Assembly: GCA_965216515.1 (NCBI GenBank)
Contig: OZ244173.1
Span: 1,674,001 to 1,738,000, forward strand
Length of the DNA: 64,000 nucleotides
Direction of reading: 5' to 3'
Source of the DNA: CAXMRP01 sp965216515
GTDB lineage: Bacteria; Pseudomonadota; Alphaproteobacteria; Rhizobiales; Afifellaceae
A program made the translations under genes and the position numbers. The notes beneath the pieces were generated by a model. The model saw nothing but the letters and a program-made list of their open reading frames with translations. It had not been told where the DNA came from and made no database searches. Below are positions 37,377-46,730 of the stretch, one piece after another. The first letter of the stretch is position 1, and every line of letters begins with the position of its first letter.

Positions 37377-37883
37377 TCAACCCGGAATTTCGCCGAGCAA
37401 ACAAATCTCGTCAGCCGGAAACCAATGCTCCTGCAGATTGTCGCCGGCCTCGTCATTCGGTCCCTGACGGTCCACGACCAGGAAATCCTGACGGGCGCCG
37501 AGAACGAGAAGCGGATGGTGCCAGGTGCCCGCCGCAAACTGGACGCCCTGATCGCCCCGGGCATAGAAAGCCGCGCAATCGGATGCTCTCGGATGCATGG
37601 CGACGACGACAAGCCATGGCCGATGCGACAGCGGCACAAAGGCCTGCGCACCGAGCGGATGCCGCTCCAGCATCCGGATTTCGACAGGCTGCGGGCGAGC
37701 TTCGGTGCGAAAGATCGACAATATGGCTTCCCCGCCCTCACCCGGATCCGCCGAGGCGAGCGCGTGAAAACGTCTCGTCGTCCCTTCATTTATTAAGGTG
37801 CTGCTGGCGTCCTTTGCCTCGATAACCCGCCCGAATGGCGCAAATGCCGCCGCGGTGAGCGGCATGACCGGTATCGTCTTCAA
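37377..37883 (-). CDS. allA: Ureidoglycolate lyase
   Basis: 168 residues. Splits ureidoglycolate into glyoxylate and urea, the last step of allantoin breakdown. AllA features: MKTIPVMPLTAAAFAPFGRV at the start, RMLERHPLGAQAFVPL in the middle and the His pair AAGTWHHPLLVL. The start is TTG: it overlaps the allantoicase stop (TTGA), has GGGAGG five bases upstream, and keeps the conserved N-terminus that the next ATG would lose. Confidence 0.92.
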   Translation of the reverse strand: MKTIPVMPLTAAAFAPFGRVIEAKDASSTLINEGTTRRFHALASADPGEGGEAILSIFRTEARPQPVEIRMLERHPLGAQAFVPLSHRPWLVVVAMHPRASDCAAFYARGDQGVQFAAGTWHHPLLVLGARQDFLVVDRQGPNDEAGDNLQEHWFPADEICLLGEIPG

Positions 37884-38893
37884 GCGCGCCTCCCGAATAT
37901 CCGCAAACGGCTGACACCACCATCGGGATGGATATTCAAGCGCACATGGGTCACCGGACCAAGGTCGCTGATCGCATCGCCGTCAAACGTATGGATCGTA
38001 TCCGCCTCCAGCTTCTGCGCGGCCATCATTGTCGGCCAGTGCATCGCCTGGGTAACAAGGCTTTTGTCGGTTCCCCAAGAGACCCGTGCGGCCTGAATGC
38101 TGCATCGGTCCGGATAGTTGCCTTTGAAATGGGCCGTATCCACTTCGACACGCTCAACGACACCGCAGGTTCCAAGCGCCACGATCAGCCAGTCATGCCC
38201 CGGCTCCCTGCGTCGGCGGGTTTCCCAGCCGTCACCCATGTTCCTGCCGCGGCCTTCCGTCAGAAGCGACCAGACATCGCCGTAATGCGCGTCATTATAG
38301 GCAACGATCCGGCCGCCGTGTTTCAGTGCCGACAGCTCCACCTGGCCCGTCTCGATGGAATTCCAGTCCGGTTCCGGATTGCCATAAACGCGAAGCCGCG
38401 CAACACCGCCATCCGGCAACGTGTTGATCCGCAACCATCGCCATGGGCCGCTATCAGCAACTTTGACAAAATGATGGGCCGATGGTCCCAGACTCGTGGC
38501 CGGCACGATTTCCGTCCAGGCGGACGGATCGTCGCCCGGGTCACCGCTTTCACGCGATCCCCACAAACTCGCTGCCGGTGCAAAATTGCCGGTAAAGTGC
38601 GACGTATCGAAATCAACTCCTTGAACCCGGCCCTGAATGCCCAGTTTGACAACACACCAGTCGTGACCGTCGTCGCGCCTTCGACGCGATTCCCAACCGT
38701 CCATCCACTTGCCGAAGTCATCGAAGACATCCGGCTTGAACACCGGGCGGCTGTCGGCAAGCAACCTCTCCATCGACGCAAAGCTGTCGTCGCTGCAACG
38801 GACCGTTCTGGTGCCAAGGCGGGGTGAGGCCAAATTGATAAGGCCAACAGCCCAGGTTGGTAGTTCAGGTTCGCGAGCAACAATGTCAGTCAT
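37880..38893 (-). CDS. alc: Allantoicase
   Basis: 337 residues. Hydrolyses allantoate to ureidoglycolate and urea. Two homologous allantoicase domains are visible: FGKWMDGWESRRRRDDGHDW, then MGDGWETRRRREPGHDWLIV; and DFDTSHFTGNF, then EVDTAHFKGNYPDRCSIQ. The start is the second of two adjacent ATGs, chosen for spacing from GAGAGA. Forms a two-gene operon with allA and is divergent from an ABC importer. Confidence 0.93.
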   Translation of the reverse strand: MTDIVAREPELPTWAVGLINLASPRLGTRTVRCSDDSFASMERLLADSRPVFKPDVFDDFGKWMDGWESRRRRDDGHDWCVVKLGIQGRVQGVDFDTSHFTGNFAPAASLWGSRESGDPGDDPSAWTEIVPATSLGPSAHHFVKVADSGPWRWLRINTLPDGGVARLRVYGNPEPDWNSIETGQVELSALKHGGRIVAYNDAHYGDVWSLLTEGRGRNMGDGWETRRRREPGHDWLIVALGTCGVVERVEVDTAHFKGNYPDRCSIQAARVSWGTDKSLVTQAMHWPTMMAAQKLEADTIHTFDGDAISDLGPVTHVRLNIHPDGGVSRLRIFGRRA

Positions 38894-39237
38894 CATTTCT
38901 CTCTCAATCCCTAGAAATGCCGCATTGGAAAACATGTAGCGGCGCAATTGGAATTCGGCCAGCGCGGAGCGGCAAACCGGATAGCGGCGGCGCGGTCCAC
39001 AAGTCCGGCTTGTCTGCAGGTTCGGCAATCGTACTCGGACCTACCGTATCCGGCCGCCAATGATAACGGCCGGGATCACCGTGCCAACGTCGGCATGCGA
39101 AATAAGCGGGTATCCGCCAAACCGGGCTTCAATCCGATTGAAAAATTGACGATCGCAATTCCTCTGGATAGCCTTTCCGGGCAAACGATCGCAGGGTTTG
39201 AATTGCGATCGACATCACATAAAGGGAGGCGCACACG
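38894..39237. other. Divergent regulatory region between alc and the ABC importer
   Basis: 344 bases without a gene. The right half holds three CGATCG-centred sites (listed separately) and AAAGGGAGG before the importer start. I find no clear promoter hexamers on the alc side. Confidence 0.5.
39145..39213. promoter_or_regulatory. Cluster of CGATCG-centred operator-like sites
   Basis: CGATCGCAATTC (39150-39161) and its exact inverse GAATTGCGATCG (39200-39211) form a 12-base inverted repeat 50 bp apart centre to centre, with a third CGATCGCA at 39186-39193 between them. Each site has one good and one poor half of an ideal GAATTGCGATCGCAATTC palindrome. It ends 27 bp before the importer ATG, where a LacI-type or similar repressor would act; the regulator gene is not in the window. 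Confidence 0.55.
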
Positions 39238-40728
39238 ATGCGTGGATTTGCGAAATCGATCAACCGTGCACTGCTTGGTGCAACGGCTGCGGCGGGAATG
39301 CTGACCGCCAGTTCGGCGGCTTTTGCCCAATATGAAGGCGTGACGGTCAATATCCTGACCCGCCCCGGTCCTGTCATCGCCCAGCGTCTCGTTGACCGCG
39401 GTGAGGAATTCAAGGCTGCGACAGGCGCGGAGATCCGGGTGGATGAAGTGCCGTTTGCCGAGCTGTTCCAGAAACTTCTGACCGACTGGGCGACCGGCAC
39501 CAATTCCATCGATGTCGGCGTCTTCGCGTCTGGTTGGGCGGTCGAAATGGTGGATGGCGATCTTCTGGAGCCCCTGGACGCCTATATCGCCAAGGACGAC
39601 AAGATCGACATTGACGATATCGCGCCGTATTTCCGCGAATACAACCAGAAGATCGGCGGGAATACGTATCTGATCACCGTCGATGGCGATTTCCAGATGC
39701 TCTACTACCGCAAGGACGTGCTTGATGAACTCGGTCTCAAGCCGCCGCGCAATTGGGCGGAATATATGGACGTCGCGAAAGCCGCGCACGGCAAGGACCT
39801 GAACGGCGACGGAGATGGCGATTTCGGTTCTTGTATTTTCAAGAAACGAAATGCCCAATCCTACTTTGCCATCATGTCGATCGCCGCCGCGTATGTTCAA
39901 ACCAAAGGCACCGGGCACGGCATCTTCTTCGATCCGGAATCCATGAAGCCGAAGATCAACAACGAAGCCTGGGCGGAGGCGTTTCGGATTTACAAGGCAA
40001 CCGGCGAGTTCGGCCCGCCCGATGAATTGAATCACGATATCGGTGACACGCGGGCGCTCGTCCAGAGCGGACGCTGCGCCTTGGTGATTGATTGGGGCGA
40101 TATCGGCCCGCTTTCCATCGATCCGGCCGGTGCGGCCATCAAGGACAAGATGGGCGCAGTGATTATGCCCGGGACCAGCCGCGTGCTCGATGAAGCCAGC
40201 GGCAAGCTTGTTGATTGCACCTCCGACAGATGTCCGCACATGACGGACGGGATCAACTATGCCCCGTTTGCTGCATTTGGCGGATGGTCCGGTGCCATCA
40301 ACACCAAGGCCGATCCGAAGGTGAAACAGGCAGCCTACGATTTCCTGTCCTATATGAACCAGGCGGCGCAATCCAATGTCGATGTCACCATCGGTTGGAC
40401 CGGCTACAATCCGTACCGGAACTCGCAGCTTGACAACACGGACAACTGGGTAAAGGCCGGATTCAGCCAGGAGTTTGCCGAAAACTATCTCGGCGCCATC
40501 AAGACCAGCCTTAACCACGCCAACATGGCATCCGATATCCGGATTCCGGGTGCCCAACAGTATACGGGAGTTGTGCTGGATCGCGAATTGGCCCGTTTCC
40601 TCGCCGGTGAAATCACAGCGGAGGAAGCGGTCGCAAACATCGAGGAAGGCTGGGAGGAAATCACCGAAGATTTCGGCCGCGATTCCCAACGCAATATGTA
40701 CAAACTCTCGCTCGGCGTCACCAACTGA
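39238..40728 (+). CDS. ABC transporter sugar-type substrate-binding protein (CUT1 family)
   Basis: 496 residues, long for the family. Signal peptide with cleavage after SAAFA. Family 1 extracellular solute-binding pattern: LITVDGDFQMLYYRKDVLDE, PRNWAEYMDVAKAAHG, a calcium-site-like acidic run NGDGDGDFGS and the C-terminal RNMYKLSLG. Periplasmic. AAAGGGAGG stands ahead of the ATG. First gene of a four-gene operon with two permeases and an ATPase; gap to the first permease 14 bp. Substrate unknown; a carbohydrate or polyol is most likely by family. Confidence 0.85.
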   Translation: MRGFAKSINRALLGATAAAGMLTASSAAFAQYEGVTVNILTRPGPVIAQRLVDRGEEFKAATGAEIRVDEVPFAELFQKLLTDWATGTNSIDVGVFASGWAVEMVDGDLLEPLDAYIAKDDKIDIDDIAPYFREYNQKIGGNTYLITVDGDFQMLYYRKDVLDELGLKPPRNWAEYMDVAKAAHGKDLNGDGDGDFGSCIFKKRNAQSYFAIMSIAAAYVQTKGTGHGIFFDPESMKPKINNEAWAEAFRIYKATGEFGPPDELNHDIGDTRALVQSGRCALVIDWGDIGPLSIDPAGAAIKDKMGAVIMPGTSRVLDEASGKLVDCTSDRCPHMTDGINYAPFAAFGGWSGAINTKADPKVKQAAYDFLSYMNQAAQSNVDVTIGWTGYNPYRNSQLDNTDNWVKAGFSQEFAENYLGAIKTSLNHANMASDIRIPGAQQYTGVVLDRELARFLAGEITAEEAVANIEEGWEEITEDFGRDSQRNMYKLSLGVTN

Positions 40729-40742
40729 CGACCTGACCGGAT

Positions 40743-41909
40743 ATGACCGAACAGGATCAAACGCGATCCGCCCGGCCGGGGCCATTGGCCCCGGCCGGCG
40801 CATCTCCCGCAATCTCCGGCGGCTTCAGCGAGTGGCTTGATCGCCATTCCCGGCAATTGTTCATCACCCCCGCTGTGGTGATGATCTTGATCTTTTCGAT
40901 CTTTCCGCTCATCGCATCATTGATTATCGCGTTTTCCCGCATTCGACTGCGCGGCGGATCCTATCAGGTGCGTTTTGTGGGATTCCGGAACTTCGAAAAG
41001 CAGTTTTTCGGTTCTGAACAGTTCCATTTTCTCGGCACTTTCAATTCGATCAGCATGATCGGCTGGATGGTCACGATCGCCGCGGGCATCGGACTCCTGT
41101 GGTGGCTTGTCCGCTATGTGAGAACGCAATTCTGGTGGCTTGGTTTCGTGGGTCGCCTGATAACGGCAGGCTTTGTGTTCGGCATCGCACTGCTGTTCGC
41201 CGCAACCCTGTTGTCCGGAAACAATTTCGGGACGCTCGGGGTCACGCTGTTCTACGTGTTGTTCGGATGCGCCATCCAGTTCGTGATAGGGCTCGGATTG
41301 GCACTCCTGTGTGCCCAGCCAATTCGCGGCCGGACTTTTTTCCGCGTCGTGTTCTTTGTTCCCCTGATGGTGACCCCGATCGGGGTCGGCTATGCCTTTC
41401 GCATGATGGCCGATACCACCAAGGGGCCATTTGCTCCGGTCTGGCAGTGGGTCGGCCTTGGTGAGTTCGCATGGGCGGCCGATCCGTGGGCGGCGCGCGT
41501 ATTCATCCTCGTCGGCGACAGTTGGCAGTGGATTCCGTTCATGTTTGTCATCCTGCTTGCCGCTTTGGAAAATGTTCCGAGGGATTTCGTCGAAGCCGGC
41601 CAGGTCGATGGCGCCAGCAGCTGGCAGATTTTCCGCGAGATTACGTGGCCCCAAATCGTGCCGGTCGCCGCCACGGTTTTCCTGATCAGGTTGATCGAGG
41701 CTTTCAAGATCGTCGATCTGCCAAATATCATGACATCCGGCGGTCCCGGTATCGCCACGGAATCCATGACGCTGCATTCCTTTTTTGCCTGGCGTGCCCT
41801 GGATCTCGGCCAGTCGGCTGCGATCGCCTATCTTCTCCTGTTCGTCACGGTGATCACCTGCGTATCGTTCTTCAACATTGTTATCTTGAACAGGATACGT
41901 GTCGCATGA
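40743..41909 (+). CDS. ABC transporter permease, MalF/UgpA-like, with extra helices
   Basis: 388 residues, versus about 300 for the family. First helix FITPAVVMILIFSIFPLIAS, conserved docking loop EAGQVDGASSWQIFREITWP near residue 280. Between the first helix and the core lies an added stretch (about 95-155) with two more hydrophobic segments (MVTIAAGIGLLWWLV and ITAGFVFGIALLFAATLL), so about eight helices are expected. Stop overlaps the next permease start (ATGA). Confidence 0.87.
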   Translation: MTEQDQTRSARPGPLAPAGASPAISGGFSEWLDRHSRQLFITPAVVMILIFSIFPLIASLIIAFSRIRLRGGSYQVRFVGFRNFEKQFFGSEQFHFLGTFNSISMIGWMVTIAAGIGLLWWLVRYVRTQFWWLGFVGRLITAGFVFGIALLFAATLLSGNNFGTLGVTLFYVLFGCAIQFVIGLGLALLCAQPIRGRTFFRVVFFVPLMVTPIGVGYAFRMMADTTKGPFAPVWQWVGLGEFAWAADPWAARVFILVGDSWQWIPFMFVILLAALENVPRDFVEAGQVDGASSWQIFREITWPQIVPVAATVFLIRLIEAFKIVDLPNIMTSGGPGIATESMTLHSFFAWRALDLGQSAAIAYLLLFVTVITCVSFFNIVILNRIRVA

Positions 41910-42988
41910 CCGAAACGAGCACAAAACCGGGCGGTGCACCGGATCAGCGGCGTTGGACGGAACGGTTGTTCGAGCAACCCGCAATCGGACGCATGGCGCC
42001 GGCGACGAAATTCATCGTCTATACGCTGCTGATCTGCTGGACGGCGTTCGTCCTGTTTCCGATCTACTGGGTTCTGATCACATCATTCAAGGAAGCGATC
42101 GACGTCAATGGCGGGCCTTATTATCTGCCGTGGATCGATTTTACGCCCAGCCTCCATGCCTGGCGCGAACTCTTCATTATCGACTACGAAGACACGCTGA
42201 AAGCCTATCTCAACTCCATCGTCATTGCATTTTGCTCCACCATCCTTTGCATTGCCGTCGGATCCATGGCGGCGTACGCGCTGGCGCGGATCGAGTACAA
42301 ACCCAAATTCGGCGTTATCATGCTCTTTGTGGCGGTGATGGCCGCGGCCTTCATCGCCGTTGGTTCGGCCGGCGTCGACTGGCGGCTGGCGATTGTCGTG
42401 GCCCTGGCAGTGTTTTACTTTCTGGCGCGCGCACTCGGACCGCGTTTCAAGCGATCCGTCGCCAACGGGGATATCCTGTTTTGGATTATTTCCCAGCGCA
42501 TTCTCGCACCCATTGTCGTGGTCGTGCCCATATATATGATGTTTCAGCAGGTGCGGCTCCTTGACACCCATGTCGCCCTGATCCTCACCTACGCTGTGGT
42601 CAATCTGCCGATTGTGGTTTGGCTCATGTACGATTTCTTCGCGTCGATCCCGGTTGACCTGGAAGAAAGCGCACAACTCGACGGAGCGACCCGCATCACG
42701 ACCTTCTGGGAAATCGTGCTGCCGCTTTCCCGTCCGGGCCTCGCGGCCACAACCCTGTTGGTCATGATACTGGCCTGGAACGAATATCTGCTGGCCCTCT
42801 TCCTCTCCACGTCCAAAGCGCAGACCATGCCGATACTGGTTGCGGCGATGAACGCGGGCGAGCGTGGGATTTTGTGGTGGAGCATGTCGGTGGTGATCAT
42901 CGTGATGATCATCCCGGTTGTACTGCTGGCTCTTGTCCTGCAGCGGTTTATTTCAAAGGGGGTCCTTTTGGGGGCGGTAAAAGGATGA
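41906..42988 (+). CDS. ABC transporter permease, MalG/UgpE-like, with extra helices
   Basis: 360 residues, versus about 280 usual. MalG-type core: FPIYWVLITSFKEAI, YLNSIVIAFC, YALARIEYKPKF and docking loop EESAQLDGATRITTFWEIVL (about 253-272). An insertion at about 136-186 carries two extra hydrophobic stretches (FGVIMLFVAVMAAAFIAV and LAIVVALAVFYFLARAL) right where the family normally goes from one core helix to the next. Four-base overlaps with both neighbours. Confidence 0.87.
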   Translation: MTETSTKPGGAPDQRRWTERLFEQPAIGRMAPATKFIVYTLLICWTAFVLFPIYWVLITSFKEAIDVNGGPYYLPWIDFTPSLHAWRELFIIDYEDTLKAYLNSIVIAFCSTILCIAVGSMAAYALARIEYKPKFGVIMLFVAVMAAAFIAVGSAGVDWRLAIVVALAVFYFLARALGPRFKRSVANGDILFWIISQRILAPIVVVVPIYMMFQQVRLLDTHVALILTYAVVNLPIVVWLMYDFFASIPVDLEESAQLDGATRITTFWEIVLPLSRPGLAATTLLVMILAWNEYLLALFLSTSKAQTMPILVAAMNAGERGILWWSMSVVIIVMIIPVVLLALVLQRFISKGVLLGAVKG

Positions 42989-44097
42989 GTGCCGAAGCCC
43001 GGAATACCAGAACAACCCAAGCCAAGCGGCTGACGATCGATGGCCTGAACAAGTCGTTCGGCGCGGTTCATGTTGTCAAGGATCTCGCGCTGGACGTCAG
43101 CCCTGGCGAATTTCTGGTTCTGCTCGGGCCATCCGGCTGCGGCAAGACCACCGCCTTGCGCATGGTCGCCGGACTGGAGGAAGTGGATACCGGATCAATC
43201 CGCTTGGGCGATACCGACGTCACGCGGGTGCTGCCGAAATATCGCGACGTCGCGATGGTGTTTCAATCCTATGCGCTCTATCCTCATAAGACCGTCGCGG
43301 AAAATATCGGCTTCCCGCTGAAGGTCCGCGGCGTGGACAAGGTCGCCCGCGACCAAGCGGTTCGGGATGCCGCAGCCCAGGTGCACATGGAAACACTTCT
43401 GGAACGCTATCCGCGGCAATTGTCCGGTGGCCAACGTCAGCGTGTGGCGCTCGCCCGTGCCATCATCCGGCGGCCTTCCGTATTTCTCATGGACGAACCG
43501 CTATCCAACCTGGATGCGAAATTGCGCGGTGCCATGCGCGCAGAGCTCAAACACATGCAGCACGAATTGGGCGTCACGACGCTTTACGTGACCCACGATC
43601 AAATCGAAGCGATGACACTGGCCCACAGGGTCGCCATCATTAATCATGGAGAACTGCAGCAACTCGGCACGCCGCGCGAGACCTACAACAATCCGGCAAA
43701 TATGTTTGTCGCCGGCTTTCTGGGCTCACCGCCGATGAATTTTGTTGAAGGCCGGATCGAGGGTGGCCGTTTCTCGACAAACGGGATCAATGTGCCGGTT
43801 CGCGGCATCGACACCAATACCGAGGCAACGTTCGGTTTTCGGCCGGAGGACGCCGAGATCGTTCCCGCCGGCACCGGGCTGTTCGACGCTACGGTCTATA
43901 CCGCCGAAATGACCGGCGAACAGACCCTGGTGACGATCGAGCTGACCGATCACAATATGGCGGTGAAGATGCCCAAGGATTTTGATGCGGATATCGACAG
44001 CATCGTTGGTGTCCGCCTGGCAACCGCAAATACGTTCCTGTTCGATACGGGATCTGGTCGCCGGCTGGATGCAAACGTGGATATTGCGCCCGGTTGA
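42985..44097 (+). CDS. ABC transporter ATP-binding protein (MalK/UgpC family)
   Basis: 370 residues. Walker A GPSGCGKTT, Q-loop VFQSYALYPH, signature LSGGQRQRVALARAI, Walker B VFLMDEPLSNLD, switch VTHDQIEAMT, then the C-terminal TOBE/OB-like regulatory region (GFLGSPPMNFVEG, FGFRPEDAEIV) typical of CUT1 ATPases. The ATG overlaps the preceding permease stop. Energises the importer encoded upstream. Confidence 0.92.
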   Translation: MSAEARNTRTTQAKRLTIDGLNKSFGAVHVVKDLALDVSPGEFLVLLGPSGCGKTTALRMVAGLEEVDTGSIRLGDTDVTRVLPKYRDVAMVFQSYALYPHKTVAENIGFPLKVRGVDKVARDQAVRDAAAQVHMETLLERYPRQLSGGQRQRVALARAIIRRPSVFLMDEPLSNLDAKLRGAMRAELKHMQHELGVTTLYVTHDQIEAMTLAHRVAIINHGELQQLGTPRETYNNPANMFVAGFLGSPPMNFVEGRIEGGRFSTNGINVPVRGIDTNTEATFGFRPEDAEIVPAGTGLFDATVYTAEMTGEQTLVTIELTDHNMAVKMPKDFDADIDSIVGVRLATANTFLFDTGSGRRLDANVDIAPG

Positions 44098-44415
44098 TCC
44101 CCGCCCGGTTTCCGCGTTCCGGCGGACCGGAAGATGGATCTGCATCGAACCCGGAGCATCGCCTTTGTCATGCACCCAAATCCGCCTGCCCCGTGCATCG
44201 CCGGACGGACCCTTTCGGTCTCGGCCCGGAAAACCGGATGCGGCGTGTCCGATCACCGATAGTATCAGCGCGAATGGGTGGTCTTGAGATCCACGCTTGC
44301 AGCGCTGCACCATTTCCGCAATACCGAGCTCCGGAAATCGGTTGCTTGCTCGCCACTCTAACGCCTGGTGTCAGACTGCCGGCTTGATCGGCCGATCTGC
44401 CGGAACACGGCTCGC
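44098..44415. other. Convergent intergenic region
   Basis: 318 bases between the converging importer operon and the cupin gene. GC-rich; short frames without protein character. No hairpin with a T-tract is evident, so termination may be Rho-dependent. Confidence 0.4.
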
Positions 44416-44943
44416 TCAGCGAATGAACCGATCTGTATAGTCCGCGCCAAGACCGCATTCATGATAGTGCTTTCGGCACATCTCGATTTTGGTGAAGACA
44501 TCCTCATATCCCAGGGTTTTGCCCCAAGGATCGACATAGGACATCACCCCGTTCACCTGAAAGAGGGTTATCATCTCGTCGCAGTCATCGGGCACGACAA
44601 GCGTGTGGGTTTCACCCGGAGGTTCATAAACATAGCTACCCGCTTCCGCCGTCCAATCATGTTCCAGATAACGCCACCGGCCTTTGATTACATAGCCATG
44701 GACGGGGTTGGGATGCCTGTGGCGGGAGAGGAGACCGGATTTGGTCACTTTCAGCAGATTGACCCAATAGCCCTGTGAGCGATTGAGACACAGCGGCCGG
44801 AACCAGACATTGTCGGTTTGCGGCACCCAAATTCTGCCGTCGCTAGGGTTAGCATTTTTGATAACGATTTCTTCCTGCGCATCCGCCGGAAACGGAAGTT
44901 GATAGGGCATTTGGGGGTCGGCGTCGTCGACAAATGTGGGCAT
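44416..44943 (-). CDS. 2,4'-dihydroxyacetophenone dioxygenase-like cupin
   Basis: 175 residues from the ATG with AGGAG ahead. Cupin metal-site residues lie in LLSRHRHPNPVHGYVIKGRW (first motif) and EPPGETHTLVV (second motif). The spacing and the flanking VWFRPLCLNRSQGYWVNLLK resemble the DAD family, which cleaves a C-C bond in aromatic ketones with Fe(II). The actual substrate is unknown, and annotated DAD relatives are diverse. It follows an SDR gene by 46 bp on the same strand. Confidence 0.75.
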   Translation of the reverse strand: MPTFVDDADPQMPYQLPFPADAQEEIVIKNANPSDGRIWVPQTDNVWFRPLCLNRSQGYWVNLLKVTKSGLLSRHRHPNPVHGYVIKGRWRYLEHDWTAEAGSYVYEPPGETHTLVVPDDCDEMITLFQVNGVMSYVDPWGKTLGYEDVFTKIEMCRKHYHECGLGADYTDRFIR

Positions 44944-44989
44944 GATCGCTCCTGACCGGAAATCAAGAAGGAAAACAGGCGCGGGTCTG

Positions 44990-45694
44990 TCAGGCGATCG
45001 AATATCCGCCGTCGACCGGAACAACAGCGCCCGTCATGAAACTGGCTTGCGGTGACATCAACCAGGCAACCAGCGCTCCAACTTCATCAACGGTTCCGTA
45101 ACGCGACATCGGAGTGCGGGCGAGGATCGCCGTGTTGCGCAGGGGGTTGTTGCGCACAACATCGGTCATTGGCGTGTCGATCCAGCCCGGTGCGACCGCA
45201 TTGACCCGGATTTTGTCGCGCGCGAATGCCGTCGCAAGTGACTTTGTCAGTTGCGCCACGCCACCCTTCGATGCCGTATAGGCCGGTGCGTGCTTGGCAC
45301 CGAATATCGACCAGATCGACGCAACATTGACGATGGACCCCTCGGCTTCGCCGAGCAGCGCCCTTGCGCCCATACACATGCGCATCGTGCCGATCAGGTT
45401 GACCTCGATGACCTGGCGGAATGTATCGATTTCGAATTCATCGGTCTGGCGCAGAATTCCGGCACAATTTACCAGACCATCGATGCGATCGAGCGAGGCC
45501 AGGAGTTCTGCGACGGCAGCGTCATCGGTGACATCCAGCACTGCCTTGGTCAGGCCGTCGCGATCAGCCACGCCATCGATTTCCGCTTGCGAGGCACCTG
45601 TCGCAACAACACGCCAATCGGCGTCAAGCAGGGCACTTGTCACCCCTGATCCTATACCCCCGGTTCCACCGGTAATCAGCGCTGTTGCAGCCAT
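44990..45694 (-). CDS. SDR-family oxidoreductase
   Basis: 234 residues. Classical short-chain dehydrogenase: cofactor loop ALITGGTGGIGSGV, NCAG, catalytic Ser in VNVASIWSIFG, Tyr-x-x-x-Lys in AYTASKGGVAQL, and the C-terminal FMTGAVVPVDGGYSIA. Cofactor choice (NAD or NADP) and substrate unknown. No strong ribosome site precedes the ATG. Probably co-transcribed with the cupin gene downstream. Confidence 0.88.
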   Translation of the reverse strand: MAATALITGGTGGIGSGVTSALLDADWRVVATGASQAEIDGVADRDGLTKAVLDVTDDAAVAELLASLDRIDGLVNCAGILRQTDEFEIDTFRQVIEVNLIGTMRMCMGARALLGEAEGSIVNVASIWSIFGAKHAPAYTASKGGVAQLTKSLATAFARDKIRVNAVAPGWIDTPMTDVVRNNPLRNTAILARTPMSRYGTVDEVGALVAWLMSPQASFMTGAVVPVDGGYSIA

Positions 45695-46035
45695 GGATGA
45701 ATTGTACTCGCGAATATCCGAATTGACTGGAATGGTTTTCCGACCGCACCTATCGATATAGCTCGGCAGCCGAATTCCAAGCGAAATTTCCGGCGTCGGC
45801 CGAAATTCCAGGGGATGGACACCCCAACCGCCCGCAATTTTCCCGGGCCGGTTCCGCACCGCGCCATGCCGACAAGTGGCCGTTTACCGCTTCCACGATA
45901 CCAAATTCCGGTGCTGCGGTCCGCAGGCCCGGGCATAGGGCATTTTCCGCGTTCGCAGAGCGGGTTTTGGGTGACGGCTGCGCTGGCCGGAGGCATTCGT
46001 GCGATCGTCCGGACAAAACGGCGGTGACGGTGATT
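45695..46035. other. Intergenic region upstream of the SDR gene
   Basis: 341 bases between the end of terC and the SDR start, both on the minus strand. Should hold the SDR-cupin promoter. I see no confident hexamers, terminator or small gene. Confidence 0.4.
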
Positions 46036-46647
46036 TCAGGCAAAATGCGCAAGAAGCTGAAACCATCCATCATAGAGCATCGAACCGGTGAGATAGACAA
46101 GAAACAGCAGTCCGGCCCACGAGAGCCAGGTAAACTTCATCATGATGGACATAATGATCGTGGCGAAAAACGCCATAAATGCGATTGACAGCACGAGACC
46201 GAAAACGAGCAGCATCGTATTTTCGCGGGCAATGGCCGCGACTGCAATGATGTTGTCGATCGACATCGACACATCGGCCATCGTGATGACGACCAATGCC
46301 TGGTGAAGTGTTCGGCGCGGTGGTCCACGATACCCGGGCGCCGCAATTGCCTGAGCGGCCTCCTCCGGAATATGTTCCCGGATTTCGTTGTAGAATCGCC
46401 AGCAGACCCACGCCAGCAGCAGTCCGCCAACGAACAGAATCCCCGGAATATTGATCAAAATGCTGGCCGAGACGGCGAAAACAACGCGCAGTCCGGCCGC
46501 CATCGCCATTCCGAAACAGATTGCCTTTTTTCGAAGCTCCGGCGCCAGACCGGATGCCGCCATGCCAATCACAAGCGCGTTGTCGCCCGAAAGGATGATG
46601 TCGGCAAAGATAATTTGGGCAATATCGATGGAACTGCCCAAATTCAC
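46036..46647 (-). CDS. TerC-family (YjbE-type) integral membrane protein
   Basis: 203 residues. GTG start with GGAGG seven bases upstream. TerC signatures: ADIILSGDNALVIGMAASGL near the N-terminus and the repeat-related MADVSMSIDNIIAVAAIAR, both with acidic residues inside helices; about seven hydrophobic segments. Relatives are linked to manganese or metal-ion export. Preceded by a terminator hairpin that separates it from trpB2. Confidence 0.9.
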   Translation of the reverse strand: MNLGSSIDIAQIIFADIILSGDNALVIGMAASGLAPELRKKAICFGMAMAAGLRVVFAVSASILINIPGILFVGGLLLAWVCWRFYNEIREHIPEEAAQAIAAPGYRGPPRRTLHQALVVITMADVSMSIDNIIAVAAIARENTMLLVFGLVLSIAFMAFFATIIMSIMMKFTWLSWAGLLFLVYLTGSMLYDGWFQLLAHFA

Positions 46648-46702
46648 GCCGGTTCCTCCGAATACATACCCAATTCCTCTCAGCTTCGGCAGCCGCTATC
46701 GG

Positions 46703-46730
46703 CAAAACCGCACGGCAAAAGCCGTGCGGT
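46703..46730 (-). terminator. Rho-independent terminator between trpB2 and terC
   Basis: A perfect 10-bp stem (46707-46716 with 46721-46730, loop AAAA on the plus strand) that on the minus strand reads into TTTTG. It lies about 130 bp after the trpB2 stop and about 55 bp before terC, so it ends the trpB2 transcript; attenuation of terC is a less likely alternative. Confidence 0.65.
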
